Shown: positions 5,465 to 12,722 of the stretch, in pieces
How the letters are laid out: each line of letters opens with the position of its first letter
Position numbering within the stretch: position 1 is the first letter of the stretch
Source of the DNA: Methylovirgula sp.
Lineage (GTDB): Bacteria > Pseudomonadota > Alphaproteobacteria > Rhizobiales > Beijerinckiaceae
Assembly (NCBI GenBank): GCA_030044485.1
Contig: JASHVQ010000158.1
Coordinates: 1 to 12,722 of the forward strand
Length of the DNA: 12,722 nt
Direction: 5' to 3'
Notes under the pieces: generated by a model
Databases searched by the model: none
What the model saw: only the letters and a program-made list of their open reading frames with translations
Told to the model about the DNA's origin: nothing
Translations under genes and position numbers: made by a program

Positions 5465-6559
5465 ATGCGTGTGCGTTCGAGCTGGCTGCGGCCGGCCGGT
5501 ATGGTCTTGTGTGCTTTCGGCTTGCTCCTGGTGTGTTCGCAAGAGGCCAGCGCCCACATCAAATGGTTCTGCGCCTATAATGTCGCGGGCCAGCCGCGCG
5601 GCCTTGAAAACGTTCTCTGCCCGGACTTCGAACTTCTCAACCTGACAGCGGTGTCGACGCTGCTCGCCGGCTACCTCGTCGAGGTCAGCTTCGTCGGCGA
5701 GGCTTTGATGGCCGCGCTCAATAGGGTGACGAGCGTCCTGCGCGACAATTCCGAAAAACTGATGCGCGGCGCTTGCGGCTTCTTTTTCGTGGCGCTGTGG
5801 ACGAAGGGCGGCATTATCCTGACGCCGGAACTCATTACCGCCTCGCCGCTCATTTCCTGGATTCAGCTGGGCCTCGCCGCCTGTCTCCTTTGGCGGGCGA
5901 CTTTGCCCGTCACCGCGCTTGGCATCCTTGGCCTTTATTCGCTCTCTATCTGGCAATACGGCATCTTTCATCTCATGGACTATCCGATCTTCCTCGGAAT
6001 CGCCGCCTATCTCGCCCTGGTCGGCGCGCAGCAGAACTTCTTCGGCATGCGGCCGGTCGATATCCTGCGCTGGAGCGCGGCCGTGACGCTGATGTGGGCT
6101 TCCATCGAGAAATGGGCCTATCCGCAATGGACTTTCCCGCTCATGGTCGCCCATCCGCAAATGACGTTCGGCTATACGCCGGAGTTCTTCATGCGGGCGG
6201 CGGGCATGGTCGAGTTCACCCTGTCCTTCGCGCTGCTGCTGACGCCGCTGGCGCGGCGCGTGGCGGCGATCGTGCTCACCGCCATGTTCGTCAGCGCGGT
6301 GTTCGGCTTCGGCAAGATCGACGCCATCGGTCATGCGCCGATCGTCGCCGTGCTGCTCACCATCATCGGCGATGACCTTGTCGCGCCGCGCTTCTCGCGG
6401 GTCTATTTGGGCGTCAAGGAGGCCTGGACGAAGTTCAAGCTTAAGCTTTCGCCCTGGGACTTTGTGCTGATTCCGGCCGGTTATTGGAGCGCGCTCGTCG
6501 CCTTCCTGGCCGTTTACTACGTGCTGCACACGGTGCTCTTCGGAACGAAGATCGTCTGA
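5465..6559 (+). CDS. polytopic membrane protein, DoxX-like, with signal peptide and predicted mature N-terminal His
   Basis: The 364-residue product begins with a textbook signal peptide: Arg at 2, 4 and 9, a hydrophobic core 11-24 and an ASA site at 28-30. Cleavage would leave H31 as the first residue of mature HIKWFCAYNV. Cysteines 36 and 52 could form a periplasmic disulfide. About seven or eight membrane segments follow, roughly 58-80, 102-119, 128-143, 147-165, 172-188, 200-216, 246-282, 290-303 and 334-358. The block RAAGMVEFTLSFALLL (244-259) resembles DoxX-type membrane subunits, but this is a distant impression. Other histidines are H169, H230, H290 and H355. The function is unknown. 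A free N-terminal His can bind copper in CopC, PmoB and LPMO proteins, and whether it does here is conjecture. The gene ends two bases from the convergent cupredoxin gene. Confidence 0.8.
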   Translation: MRVRSSWLRPAGMVLCAFGLLLVCSQEASAHIKWFCAYNVAGQPRGLENVLCPDFELLNLTAVSTLLAGYLVEVSFVGEALMAALNRVTSVLRDNSEKLMRGACGFFFVALWTKGGIILTPELITASPLISWIQLGLAACLLWRATLPVTALGILGLYSLSIWQYGIFHLMDYPIFLGIAAYLALVGAQQNFFGMRPVDILRWSAAVTLMWASIEKWAYPQWTFPLMVAHPQMTFGYTPEFFMRAAGMVEFTLSFALLLTPLARRVAAIVLTAMFVSAVFGFGKIDAIGHAPIVAVLLTIIGDDLVAPRFSRVYLGVKEAWTKFKLKLSPWDFVLIPAGYWSALVAFLAVYYVLHTVLFGTKIV

Positions 6560-6561
6560 GC

Positions 6562-6924
6562 CTATTTTACGGTGACGACGAGCCGCATCTTCGGGTGGAT
6601 GCCGCAGAGAACGTTGAAGGTTCCGGGCACGGAAAAGACAACGTCCGTCTTGCTGCCCGGAAGCTGATCGCCGGAATCGAAGCTGAACGTGTCGGATTCG
6701 ACGTAGGCGTGATGCAGAAGGTCGCCGTCGTCGTTGACGATCCGCACCGTGTCGCCGCGATGGATGGTCAGGACGTTCGGGTGGAACTCCCGCCCCTTCT
6801 GCGAGACGATATAGGGGGCGGACGCGGTCCAGGCCGCTCCCTGAAGAGACAGCAGCAGGCCGAGGCAGGCGGCGCCGGTCAGCCAAATGGCCGCCGCTTT
6901 GCCTTTTGTGCGCTCGCCTCGCAT
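6562..6924 (-). CDS. secreted blue-copper protein (cupredoxin), amicyanin-like ligand loop
   Basis: The 120-residue precursor has a signal peptide (basic 2-9, hydrophobic 10-28, probable cleavage after ASA near 34-36) and a mature cupredoxin domain of about 85 residues. Type 1 copper ligands are visible: H71 or H72 in LLHHAYVES, then C107, H110 and M113 in CGIHPKM. The Cys-x2-His-x2-Met spacing is that of amicyanin, whereas plastocyanin and pseudoazurin have four residues before Met. It should be a periplasmic one-electron carrier. Such proteins are often labelled methylamine utilisation protein, but no methylamine dehydrogenase genes occur here. The nearby MauG/CcpA-type peroxidase is a possible redox partner (inference). 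The start at 6924 is followed directly by the signal peptide and has AGGA close upstream. It is convergent with the DoxX-like gene and divergent from the GGDEF/EAL gene. Confidence 0.88.
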   Translation of the reverse strand: MRGERTKGKAAAIWLTGAACLGLLLSLQGAAWTASAPYIVSQKGREFHPNVLTIHRGDTVRIVNDDGDLLHHAYVESDTFSFDSGDQLPGSKTDVVFSVPGTFNVLCGIHPKMRLVVTVK

Positions 6925-7080
6925 CGATCCTGTCCGGCCAGATTCGCAGCCCAGAGGCTATTTCCCGACTTTCGGTTAAGCAAACGTTTAACGGCCGTTT
7001 CTAACCACTTAATCACGGTCTTAGGAGCGTTTTAACCCAAACCGCTGCAATTCTAAGAGCCTCCAAGACGAGTTCGGTGA
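6925..7080. promoter_or_regulatory. divergent intergenic region with adjacent palindromes
   Basis: The 156-base spacer between the cupredoxin gene (-) and the GGDEF/EAL gene (+) must carry both promoters. AAACGTTT (6982-6989) and AACGGCCGTT (6990-6999) are perfect palindromes placed directly side by side in an AT-richer stretch, a possible operator. No confident -35/-10 pair is visible on either strand. Confidence 0.3.
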
Positions 7081-9951
7081 ATGCCTGGGGTCATCTTGCC
7101 GCTGCGCGCCACGCTGCAAAGAACGCTGCCGGCGGTCACGCGCTTGGCCTTGCTGCCGGGCACGATACGCGGCCGAATTTTCTTCGCCTTCGTCTTCATG
7201 AGCATCATCACCGCCGCGCTCGGCGGCTACGCCGCCATGCAGATCGAGCGTGCCGGCGTACTCGTCGCCAAGACTTTCGACGAATCCCTGATGTCGATCA
7301 ATTACGCGCGCGCCGCCGATGCGGATTTCTCGGAGATGCAGGCGGCTTTCGCGCGCCGCTGGAGCGCGAAGAGCCCGGCCATGCAGGCCAATCTCGACCG
7401 GCAAATCGCCGACCTCGAAGAAACTCTTTCGGAAGATCTTTCGATCGCCTCCGAGCGCTCGCAATCGGTGCGCGCCGCGCGCTCGGCGGCGAATGTGCAG
7501 AGCGCGGTCGACGCCTGGAGCGAAGCGCGCCGGCGCTTGCCTCCGGGCATCCTGCCCAACGCCGCCTGGGAGAAGCTCGATCCCTATGCGACGACGGTCT
7601 CGCAGCAGATCGATCTTCTGATCAACTACACGGCCGGCGACGGCTTCATCTACAGGCAAAGCGCGCGGCAGGCTGTGACCGTCGCGACCCGATTGGATCT
7701 CGCCGCCACGGCCGGCGCGCTGCTGCTCTCGGCGCTCGTCGCGTGGTTCCTGGCGCAGCGCATCACCGGCCCCGTCGCCGCGGCCTCGGCGGTCGCCAAG
7801 CGCATCGCCGGCGGCAAGCTCGACGGCGCGATACCGCGCGGCGGCCCGGACGAACTCGGCACGCTGCTCGGCGCCATGGGCGTCATGCGCGACAACATCA
7901 AGGCGATGATGGAGCGCGAAGTGGCGCAGCGCCGCAGCGCTCAGGTGCGGCTCGCCGACGCGCTCGAAAGCCTGCGCGAGGGCATCGTCGTCATCGACGC
8001 CGACCGACAGATAGCGCTCGCCAATTCGCAGGCCGCGGATTTCTTCGGCAGCACCAAGGAACAGATGGCCATCGGAGATTTCGGCGGCCGGCAAGGCCGC
8101 GAGCTGGCGAGAACGGTTCTGGCGTCCAACGCCTCCTCGTCGACGCCCTACGAACTGCGCCTCAAGGACGGGCGCTGGCTCCGGGTGAGCCGCAGCACCA
8201 CGCGGGAAGGCGGCTTCATCGCCGTCTACAGCGACATCAGCATCCTCAAAGATCAGGAGGCGAAGCTCACCTCCGCCAATCTTCTGCTCGACGCGGCGCT
8301 CGACAACATGTGTCAGGGCCTGTGCCTCTACGACGGCGAACGCCGGCTCAAGGTCGTCAACCGTCGATTCTGCGAGATCTTCAGGCTTTCGCCCGAGCGC
8401 ATCAAACCCGGCGTCAGCTTCGAGGAGGTCATCGCGCTGAGCGCGGCGGCCGGCAACCATCCCGGAAAGACGGCCGCCGACGTCTTGGCCGAAGAACTGC
8501 CGCTGATCAACCAAGGCGCCGCGAACACGCGCTTCCATGAGATCGGCCGCGACCGCGTCGTGGCGATTGCCCGCCAGCCCATGGCGGACGGCGGCTGGGT
8601 CGCAACTTATGAAGACGTGACCGAGCGGCGGCGCGCCGAGGAACGCATCGTCTTCATGGCGCGCCACGATGCGCTGACCGGCCTGCCGAACCGCCTGCTT
8701 TTCGCCGAACGCATCGATCAGGCCATCAGCCATATCGGGCGGTCGAACGCCGGTTTCGCGGTCCTGAGCCTGGATCTCGACCAATTCAAGCAGGTCAACG
8801 ATACGCTCGGCCATCCGGTCGGCGACGAATTGCTGCGCTCGGTCGCCGAACGGCTGATTTCCTGCGTGCGCGAAGTCGACACGGTAAGCCGCCTGGGCGG
8901 CGATGAATTTGCAATCCTGCAGTACGATCTGGAAAAGCCCGAGCAGGCGGCGGGCCTCGCACGGCGCATCGTCGAAGTTTTGAGCGCGCCCTATGAGATC
9001 GAAGCGCAGCGCGTCACGATCAGCGTAAGCATTGGCATCTCGGTCGCCCCCGGCGATGGGACGAGTTACGACAAGCTGCTCAAGAATTCCGACGTGGCGC
9101 TCTATCTCGCCAAGGCCGACGGGCGCGCCACCTGGCGCTTCTTCGAGCCCGAAATGGACGTCCGGCTGCAGGTGCGCCGCGCCTTGGAACTCGACCTGCG
9201 CGACGCGCTCGCCAACGAGGAATTCGAGATCTTCTATCAGCCGATCTACGATCTCGCCGAGGATCGGATCGGCGGTTTCGAAGCCCTGCTGCGCTGGCGT
9301 CATCCGACCCGCGGCCTGGTGCCGCCTGGCGATTTCATCCCGCTGGCCGAGGAAATCGGGCTCATCGTTCCGCTCGGCGAATGGGTTTTGCGCAACGCCT
9401 GCACGGAGGCCAATTCCTGGCCGAGCCACATGAAGCTCGCGGTGAACGTCTCGGCCGTTCAATTCCGCAACGAACGCCTGATCAAGATGGTCACCGACGC
9501 GCTGCGCGCCGCCGAATTTTCGCCGCGCCGCCTCGAGCTCGAAATCACCGAATCGGTCCTGCTCGCCAACAACATGACGACCATGGCCAAACTCCACGAA
9601 CTGCGCAATTTCGGCGTGAGCATCTCCATGGACGACTTCGGTACCGGCTATTCGTCGCTGAGCTATCTGCGCAGTTTCCCCTTCGACAAGATCAAGATCG
9701 ACCAGACCTTCGTGCGCATGATGTCGGCCAAGGACGGCTCGCGCGCCATCGTGCGCGCCATGGCGGCGCTCGGCAGCAGTCTCGGCATCCGCACCACGGC
9801 GGAGGGCGTCGAAACCGAGGAGCAGCTTGCCTGGCTGCGCAGCGCAGGCTGCAACGAGGCGCAGGGCTTCCTGTTCAGCCCGGCCGTTCCGGCGCGCGAC
9901 ATCCCACGCCTCCTGGCGAAATGGAACGCCCCCAAACGCGCCGCCGTCTAG
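7081..9951 (+). CDS. membrane-anchored HAMP-PAS-PAS-GGDEF-EAL protein (c-di-GMP synthesis and breakdown)
   Basis: The 956-residue protein has a transmembrane helix at about 33-53, a mostly helical periplasmic sensor region (54-205) and a second helix (206-226). A HAMP linker (227-280), a PAS domain (about 288-390) and a second PAS of PAS_7 type (about 400-515) come next, then GGDEF (520-690) and EAL (695-950). The cyclase signature GGDEF is intact (606-610), with an inhibitory I-site RxxD (597-600) exactly five residues before it. The phosphodiesterase domain keeps EAL (734-736), NVSAVQF (789-795), ITES (822-825) and DDFGTGYSS (851-859), so both activities look possible. Which one dominates cannot be read from the sequence. 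An in-frame TGA directly precedes the ATG, so the gene cannot start earlier; no good Shine-Dalgarno is present. The periplasmic ligand is unknown. Confidence 0.94.
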   Translation: MPGVILPLRATLQRTLPAVTRLALLPGTIRGRIFFAFVFMSIITAALGGYAAMQIERAGVLVAKTFDESLMSINYARAADADFSEMQAAFARRWSAKSPAMQANLDRQIADLEETLSEDLSIASERSQSVRAARSAANVQSAVDAWSEARRRLPPGILPNAAWEKLDPYATTVSQQIDLLINYTAGDGFIYRQSARQAVTVATRLDLAATAGALLLSALVAWFLAQRITGPVAAASAVAKRIAGGKLDGAIPRGGPDELGTLLGAMGVMRDNIKAMMEREVAQRRSAQVRLADALESLREGIVVIDADRQIALANSQAADFFGSTKEQMAIGDFGGRQGRELARTVLASNASSSTPYELRLKDGRWLRVSRSTTREGGFIAVYSDISILKDQEAKLTSANLLLDAALDNMCQGLCLYDGERRLKVVNRRFCEIFRLSPERIKPGVSFEEVIALSAAAGNHPGKTAADVLAEELPLINQGAANTRFHEIGRDRVVAIARQPMADGGWVATYEDVTERRRAEERIVFMARHDALTGLPNRLLFAERIDQAISHIGRSNAGFAVLSLDLDQFKQVNDTLGHPVGDELLRSVAERLISCVREVDTVSRLGGDEFAILQYDLEKPEQAAGLARRIVEVLSAPYEIEAQRVTISVSIGISVAPGDGTSYDKLLKNSDVALYLAKADGRATWRFFEPEMDVRLQVRRALELDLRDALANEEFEIFYQPIYDLAEDRIGGFEALLRWRHPTRGLVPPGDFIPLAEEIGLIVPLGEWVLRNACTEANSWPSHMKLAVNVSAVQFRNERLIKMVTDALRAAEFSPRRLELEITESVLLANNMTTMAKLHELRNFGVSISMDDFGTGYSSLSYLRSFPFDKIKIDQTFVRMMSAKDGSRAIVRAMAALGSSLGIRTTAEGVETEEQLAWLRSAGCNEAQGFLFSPAVPARDIPRLLAKWNAPKRAAV

Positions 9952-10138
9952 AAGCCGAACGCCGCGCTCCTTAAGTCTATCGGGCCTCTTTCCTGGACTT
10001 GCGCGGCTGCGGCATGCTAGAGCGCGCCTGCACCGCCGCTTCCGCTCCCGAAGCGCTCGAGTTCGTCGGTTAAGAGCGTTTTCGCCGCCTCCCCGCCGCA
10101 AGCGTGCGTCCTAAAATGACCGCGTAGGGACCCGGACC

Positions 10139-10819
10139 ATGCGCCCGCTGGCCATTCTACCTTCCGTTCTCGCCGCCGATCTCGCCAATATGGGCGAGGC
10201 GGTGCGAGAGGCGACGGCGGCGGGCGGCGACATCGTCCATATCGACGTAATGGACGGCCATTTCGTGCCGAACATCAGCTTCGGCCAGGACATGGTCAGG
10301 GCGATCCGCCGCGTGACGGACCGCAAGCTCGACGTGCATCTGATGATTGCGCCCGTCGATTGCTACATCGAAGGTTTCGCGGCGGCGGGCTCCGACATCA
10401 TCACCGTTCATCCGGAAGCCGGTCCGCACCTGCATCGCTCCCTGGCCTTGATCCGCCAGCTCGGCAAGAAAGCCGGCGTGGCGCTGAACCCCGCGACGCC
10501 GGTGGCGGCGATCGAACACGTGCTCGACGACGTCGATCTCCTGCTCGTCATGAGCGTCGATCCCGGTTTCGGCGGCCAGGCCTTCATTGCTTCGAGCCTC
10601 GAGAAGCTCAACATTCTGCGGGCCATGACCGCCGGCCGCGACATCGAGATCGAAGTGGACGGCGGCATTACGCCCGAAACCGCCGGCCCGGTGGCTGCGG
10701 CCGGCGCCAATTGGCTGGTCGCCGGTTCGGCGATATTCAAGGGCGGATCCGCCGCCTATGCCGCCAATATCGCGGCGATCCGCAAGGCCGCGCAGCGGGC
10801 GCGCGGCGAATTGGTCTGA
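10139..10819 (+). CDS. rpe: ribulose-phosphate 3-epimerase
   Basis: The enzyme interconverts ribulose 5-phosphate and xylulose 5-phosphate in the pentose phosphate pathway and, where present, the Calvin cycle. The 226-residue length is normal for this TIM-barrel family. Metal and catalytic positions are all present: S9, H34 and D36 in HIDVMDGHFVPN, H67 in HLMI, MSVDPGFGGQ (138-147, the phosphate-side loop) and D174 in EVDGG, with VAGSAIF (194-200) near the C-terminus. AGGGA (10126-10130) precedes the ATG by eight bases. The gene is separated from purB by four bases, so the two are probably co-transcribed; I recall rpe next to purB in other rhizobial genomes (unchecked). The 187 bases upstream contain no other gene and presumably hold the promoter, which I could not define. 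Confidence 0.96.
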   Translation: MRPLAILPSVLAADLANMGEAVREATAAGGDIVHIDVMDGHFVPNISFGQDMVRAIRRVTDRKLDVHLMIAPVDCYIEGFAAAGSDIITVHPEAGPHLHRSLALIRQLGKKAGVALNPATPVAAIEHVLDDVDLLLVMSVDPGFGGQAFIASSLEKLNILRAMTAGRDIEIEVDGGITPETAGPVAAAGANWLVAGSAIFKGGSAAYAANIAAIRKAAQRARGELV

Positions 10820-10823
10820 CGAC

Positions 10824-12134
10824 ATGATCCCTCGTTATTCCCGCCCCGAAATGACCGCCGTTTGGGAGCCGCAGAGCAAGTTTCGCACTTGGTTCGAGAT
10901 CGAAGCTTACGCCGCGGATGCCCTCGCCGAGATCGGCGTCATCCCCAAAGAGGCGGCGAAAACGATCTGGGAAAAAGGCGACAAACTCACGTTCGACGCG
11001 GCGCGCATCGAGGCGATCGAGAAAGAAACCAAGCACGACGTCGTCGCCTTCCTGACCTATCTTGCCGAGGTCATCGGGCCCGAGGCGCGTTTCCTGCATC
11101 AGGGCATGACGTCGTCCGACGTGCTCGACACCTGTCTCGCCGTCCAGCTTTCGCGCGCCGCCGATATTTTGATTACCGACGTCGATACGCTCCTCGCCGC
11201 GCTGAAGCGGCGCGCTTTCGAGCACAAGTTCACGCCGATGATCGGCCGTTCGCACGGCATCCATGCCGAGCCTCTGACCTTCGGCCTCAAGCTGGCGCAG
11301 GCCTATGCCGAATTTGCGCGCTGCTGGGAGCGGCTTGCGGCGGCCAAAAAGGAGATCGCCACCTGCGCCATTTCCGGCGCGGTCGGCACTTTCGCCAATA
11401 TTGATCCGCGCGTCGAAACCTATGTCGCCAAAAAGCTCGGCCTGACACCCGAGCCCGTCTCGACGCAGATCATCCCGCGCGACCGGCATGCGTTCTATTT
11501 CGCGACTCTGGCGGTCGTCGCCTCCTGCGTGGAGCGGCTGGCGACCGAAATCCGCCACTTGCAACGCACCGAAGTTCTGGAAGCCGAGGAATTTTTCGCC
11601 GCGGGCCAGAAGGGCTCTTCCGCCATGCCGCACAAGCGCAATCCGGTGCTCAGCGAGAATCTCACCGGGCTCGCACGCCTGGTGCGCGGCATGGCGCTGC
11701 CCGCCTTGGAGGACGTGGCGCTCTGGCACGAGCGCGACATTTCGCATTCCTCGGTCGAGCGGGTCATCGGCCCCGACGCGACTGTGACGCTCGACTTCGC
11801 GCTGGCGCGGCTGGCGGAGATCGTCGAGACTCTCATCGTTTATCCCGCCAACATGCAGAAGAATCTCGCCCGGCTCGGCGGAATCATCCATTCGCAGCGC
11901 GTTCTGCTCGCCTTGACGCAGAAGGGCCTGGGCCGAGAGGCGGCCTATGCGCTCGTGCAGCGCCATGCCATGTCGGTCTGGCGCGGCGAAGGCGATTTTC
12001 TGACGCTGCTGCGCAAGGACCCGGAGGTTAAGAAGGCGCTGAGCGATTCCGAACTCGAAGCTTTGTTCGATCTCGATTACCATTTGAAGCGCGTCGACTT
12101 CATCTTCGGGCGCGTGTTCGGCAACGGCAAATGA
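10824..12134 (+). CDS. purB: adenylosuccinate lyase
   Basis: PurB cleaves SAICAR to AICAR and adenylosuccinate to AMP, releasing fumarate, at two steps of purine synthesis. The product is 436 residues, the usual short bacterial form. It shows H71 in KHDV, GMTSSD (94-99), H144 within GRSHGIHAEP (141-150) and the superfamily signature GSSAMPHKRNP (264-274), which carries the catalytic serine and the flexible loop. ATG 10824, giving MIPRYSRPEM, matches the usual rhizobial N-terminus; the frame is open back to 10758 inside rpe, but that part is out of frame with rpe and implausible. The stop is followed after seven bases by the next gene, continuing the operon. Confidence 0.97.
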   Translation: MIPRYSRPEMTAVWEPQSKFRTWFEIEAYAADALAEIGVIPKEAAKTIWEKGDKLTFDAARIEAIEKETKHDVVAFLTYLAEVIGPEARFLHQGMTSSDVLDTCLAVQLSRAADILITDVDTLLAALKRRAFEHKFTPMIGRSHGIHAEPLTFGLKLAQAYAEFARCWERLAAAKKEIATCAISGAVGTFANIDPRVETYVAKKLGLTPEPVSTQIIPRDRHAFYFATLAVVASCVERLATEIRHLQRTEVLEAEEFFAAGQKGSSAMPHKRNPVLSENLTGLARLVRGMALPALEDVALWHERDISHSSVERVIGPDATVTLDFALARLAEIVETLIVYPANMQKNLARLGGIIHSQRVLLALTQKGLGREAAYALVQRHAMSVWRGEGDFLTLLRKDPEVKKALSDSELEALFDLDYHLKRVDFIFGRVFGNGK

Positions 12135-12141
12135 GGCACTT

Positions 12142-12722
12142 ATGCAGAAGCAGGATCGACTCGAGGACGTGGTCGCTGTCGTGGCGAAGGACGATCGCCT
12201 TCACGCCCGCTGGCTCAACACGTTCTCCTTTCTCGAATATATCGGCTTCCGCAAAATCGTGAAAAGCCAGCGGGCCGAGGTTATCAATCGTTCGCTGCTG
12301 ACGCACGCGCTCGAAGAAGGCCGCCATGCCTTGCTCTTGAAGAAGCTCGCCGTGAAACTCGGCGGCCAGGATTTCGATTTCTACAGGCCCGAGACCCTGC
12401 TTTGCCCGGATGCGGCAAAGACCTATTTCCAGGAGCTCGACCACGGCTGCGATGCGAAATTCGCGCATCTGCCGGACACCGAACGTTCGAAGCTCGTCTA
12501 TCTCTACGTGACCTGGCTCATCGAGCGCCGTGCGCTCGATGTCTATGGGCGCTACAAGAACGCTTTGGGCTACTCGGATGTTGCGCCGAAACTCAATGCG
12601 CTGCTGGCCGAGGAAGTCGGGCATTTGCGCGCCGTCGAAGCCGGCATCGCGGCGGGAGACCCGCATCACGCGGCGCGCTCCGCCGAATTCGAGGCGCTCG
12701 AATCCTCGCTCTATGCCGATTT
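12142..12722 (+). CDS. ferritin-like di-iron protein, unidentified (3' truncated by the window)
   Basis: The frame runs open from ATG 12142 to the window edge, giving 193 residues of an all-helical, soluble protein. GAGG (12133-12136), overlapping the purB stop, serves as ribosome site. Four helices carry a complete carboxylate-bridged di-iron ligand set: E32 in FLEYIGF, E59 and H62 in EEGRH, E128 in LIERR, and E158 and H161 in EEVGH. This E, ExxH, E, ExxH order is the ferritin/bacterioferritin/rubrerythrin superfamily pattern. The surrounding sequence matches no named member I know, so iron storage, oxidase, catalase-like or structural roles remain open. Co-transcription with rpe and purB is likely from the seven-base gap. 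The C-terminus is not seen. Confidence 0.75.
   Translation, partial: MQKQDRLEDVVAVVAKDDRLHARWLNTFSFLEYIGFRKIVKSQRAEVINRSLLTHALEEGRHALLLKKLAVKLGGQDFDFYRPETLLCPDAAKTYFQELDHGCDAKFAHLPDTERSKLVYLYVTWLIERRALDVYGRYKNALGYSDVAPKLNALLAEEVGHLRAVEAGIAAGDPHHAARSAEFEALESSLYAD

Noticed and set aside
5429..6886. Minus-strand 485-codon frame opposite the DoxX-like gene and reaching into the cupredoxin gene
   Set aside because: It is out of frame with the cupredoxin, which shows a signal peptide and copper ligands, and its composition is that of a shadow frame.
4057..6924. A methylamine-utilisation (mau) gene cluster
   Set aside because: Only a MauG-like peroxidase and an amicyanin-like protein are present. 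No mauA, mauB, mauD or mauE-type gene could be recognised.
10068..10085. Repeated GAGCGTTTT motif (also near 7025) as an intergenic repeat family
   Set aside because: There are only two short copies with differing flanks, which is within chance for this window.
7021..10101. Minus-strand open frame of 1026 codons antisense to the GGDEF/EAL gene
   Set aside because: The product is Arg/Gly/Asp/His-rich with no domain. It is the expected shadow of a GC-rich gene, while the plus strand carries multiple intact conserved domains.
10737..12083. Minus-strand 448-codon frame opposite purB
   Set aside because: PurB is certain on the plus strand, and the antisense product has no family features.

Overview
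The window reads as chromosomal DNA of an alphaproteobacterium, most likely a member of the Hyphomicrobiales (Rhizobiales). The reasons are a high GC content with GC-rich third codon positions, a SAM-II riboswitch (a class concentrated in Alphaproteobacteria) ahead of metZ, the long two-domain form of dCTP deaminase, and PurB and Rpe sequences of rhizobial character. A Beijerinckiaceae/Methylocystaceae-type methylotroph would fit, but the sequence seen here does not prove it. There are no insertion sequences, phage genes or CRISPR arrays.

Layout. (a) 1-1126 (+): the last codons of an upstream gene overlap, by ATGA, a membrane protein of the MprF-flippase/YbhN family. (b) 1131-2441 (-): dcd, followed by a tRNA-Gly(CCC) gene with encoded CCA. 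(c) 2442-3922 (+): a promoter candidate, a SAM-II riboswitch, an intrinsic terminator and metZ, which together form a methionine-biosynthesis attenuation unit. (d) 4057-6924: four genes on alternating strands that look periplasmic or membrane-bound and redox or copper related: a MauG/CcpA-type di-haem peroxidase (+), a 56-residue membrane protein (-), a polytopic DoxX-like protein whose predicted mature N-terminus is histidine (+), and a small secreted blue-copper protein with an amicyanin-like ligand loop (-). (e) 7081-9951 (+): a membrane-anchored HAMP-PAS-PAS-GGDEF-EAL protein with both c-di-GMP catalytic motifs intact. (f) 10139-12722 (+): rpe, purB and a truncated ferritin-like di-iron protein, tightly spaced and probably one operon.

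How the parts work together. metZ makes homocysteine and is shut off by SAM through its leader RNA. dcd and purB feed nucleotide synthesis, and rpe feeds the pentose phosphate or Calvin pathway. Region (d) is the least explained part. Its neighbours are convergent pairs rather than an operon, so a shared function is a hypothesis. The most notable observations are the complete riboswitch-terminator switch at 2549-2630, the candidate copper/haem group in (d), and a full di-iron ligand set in an unnamed protein after purB.
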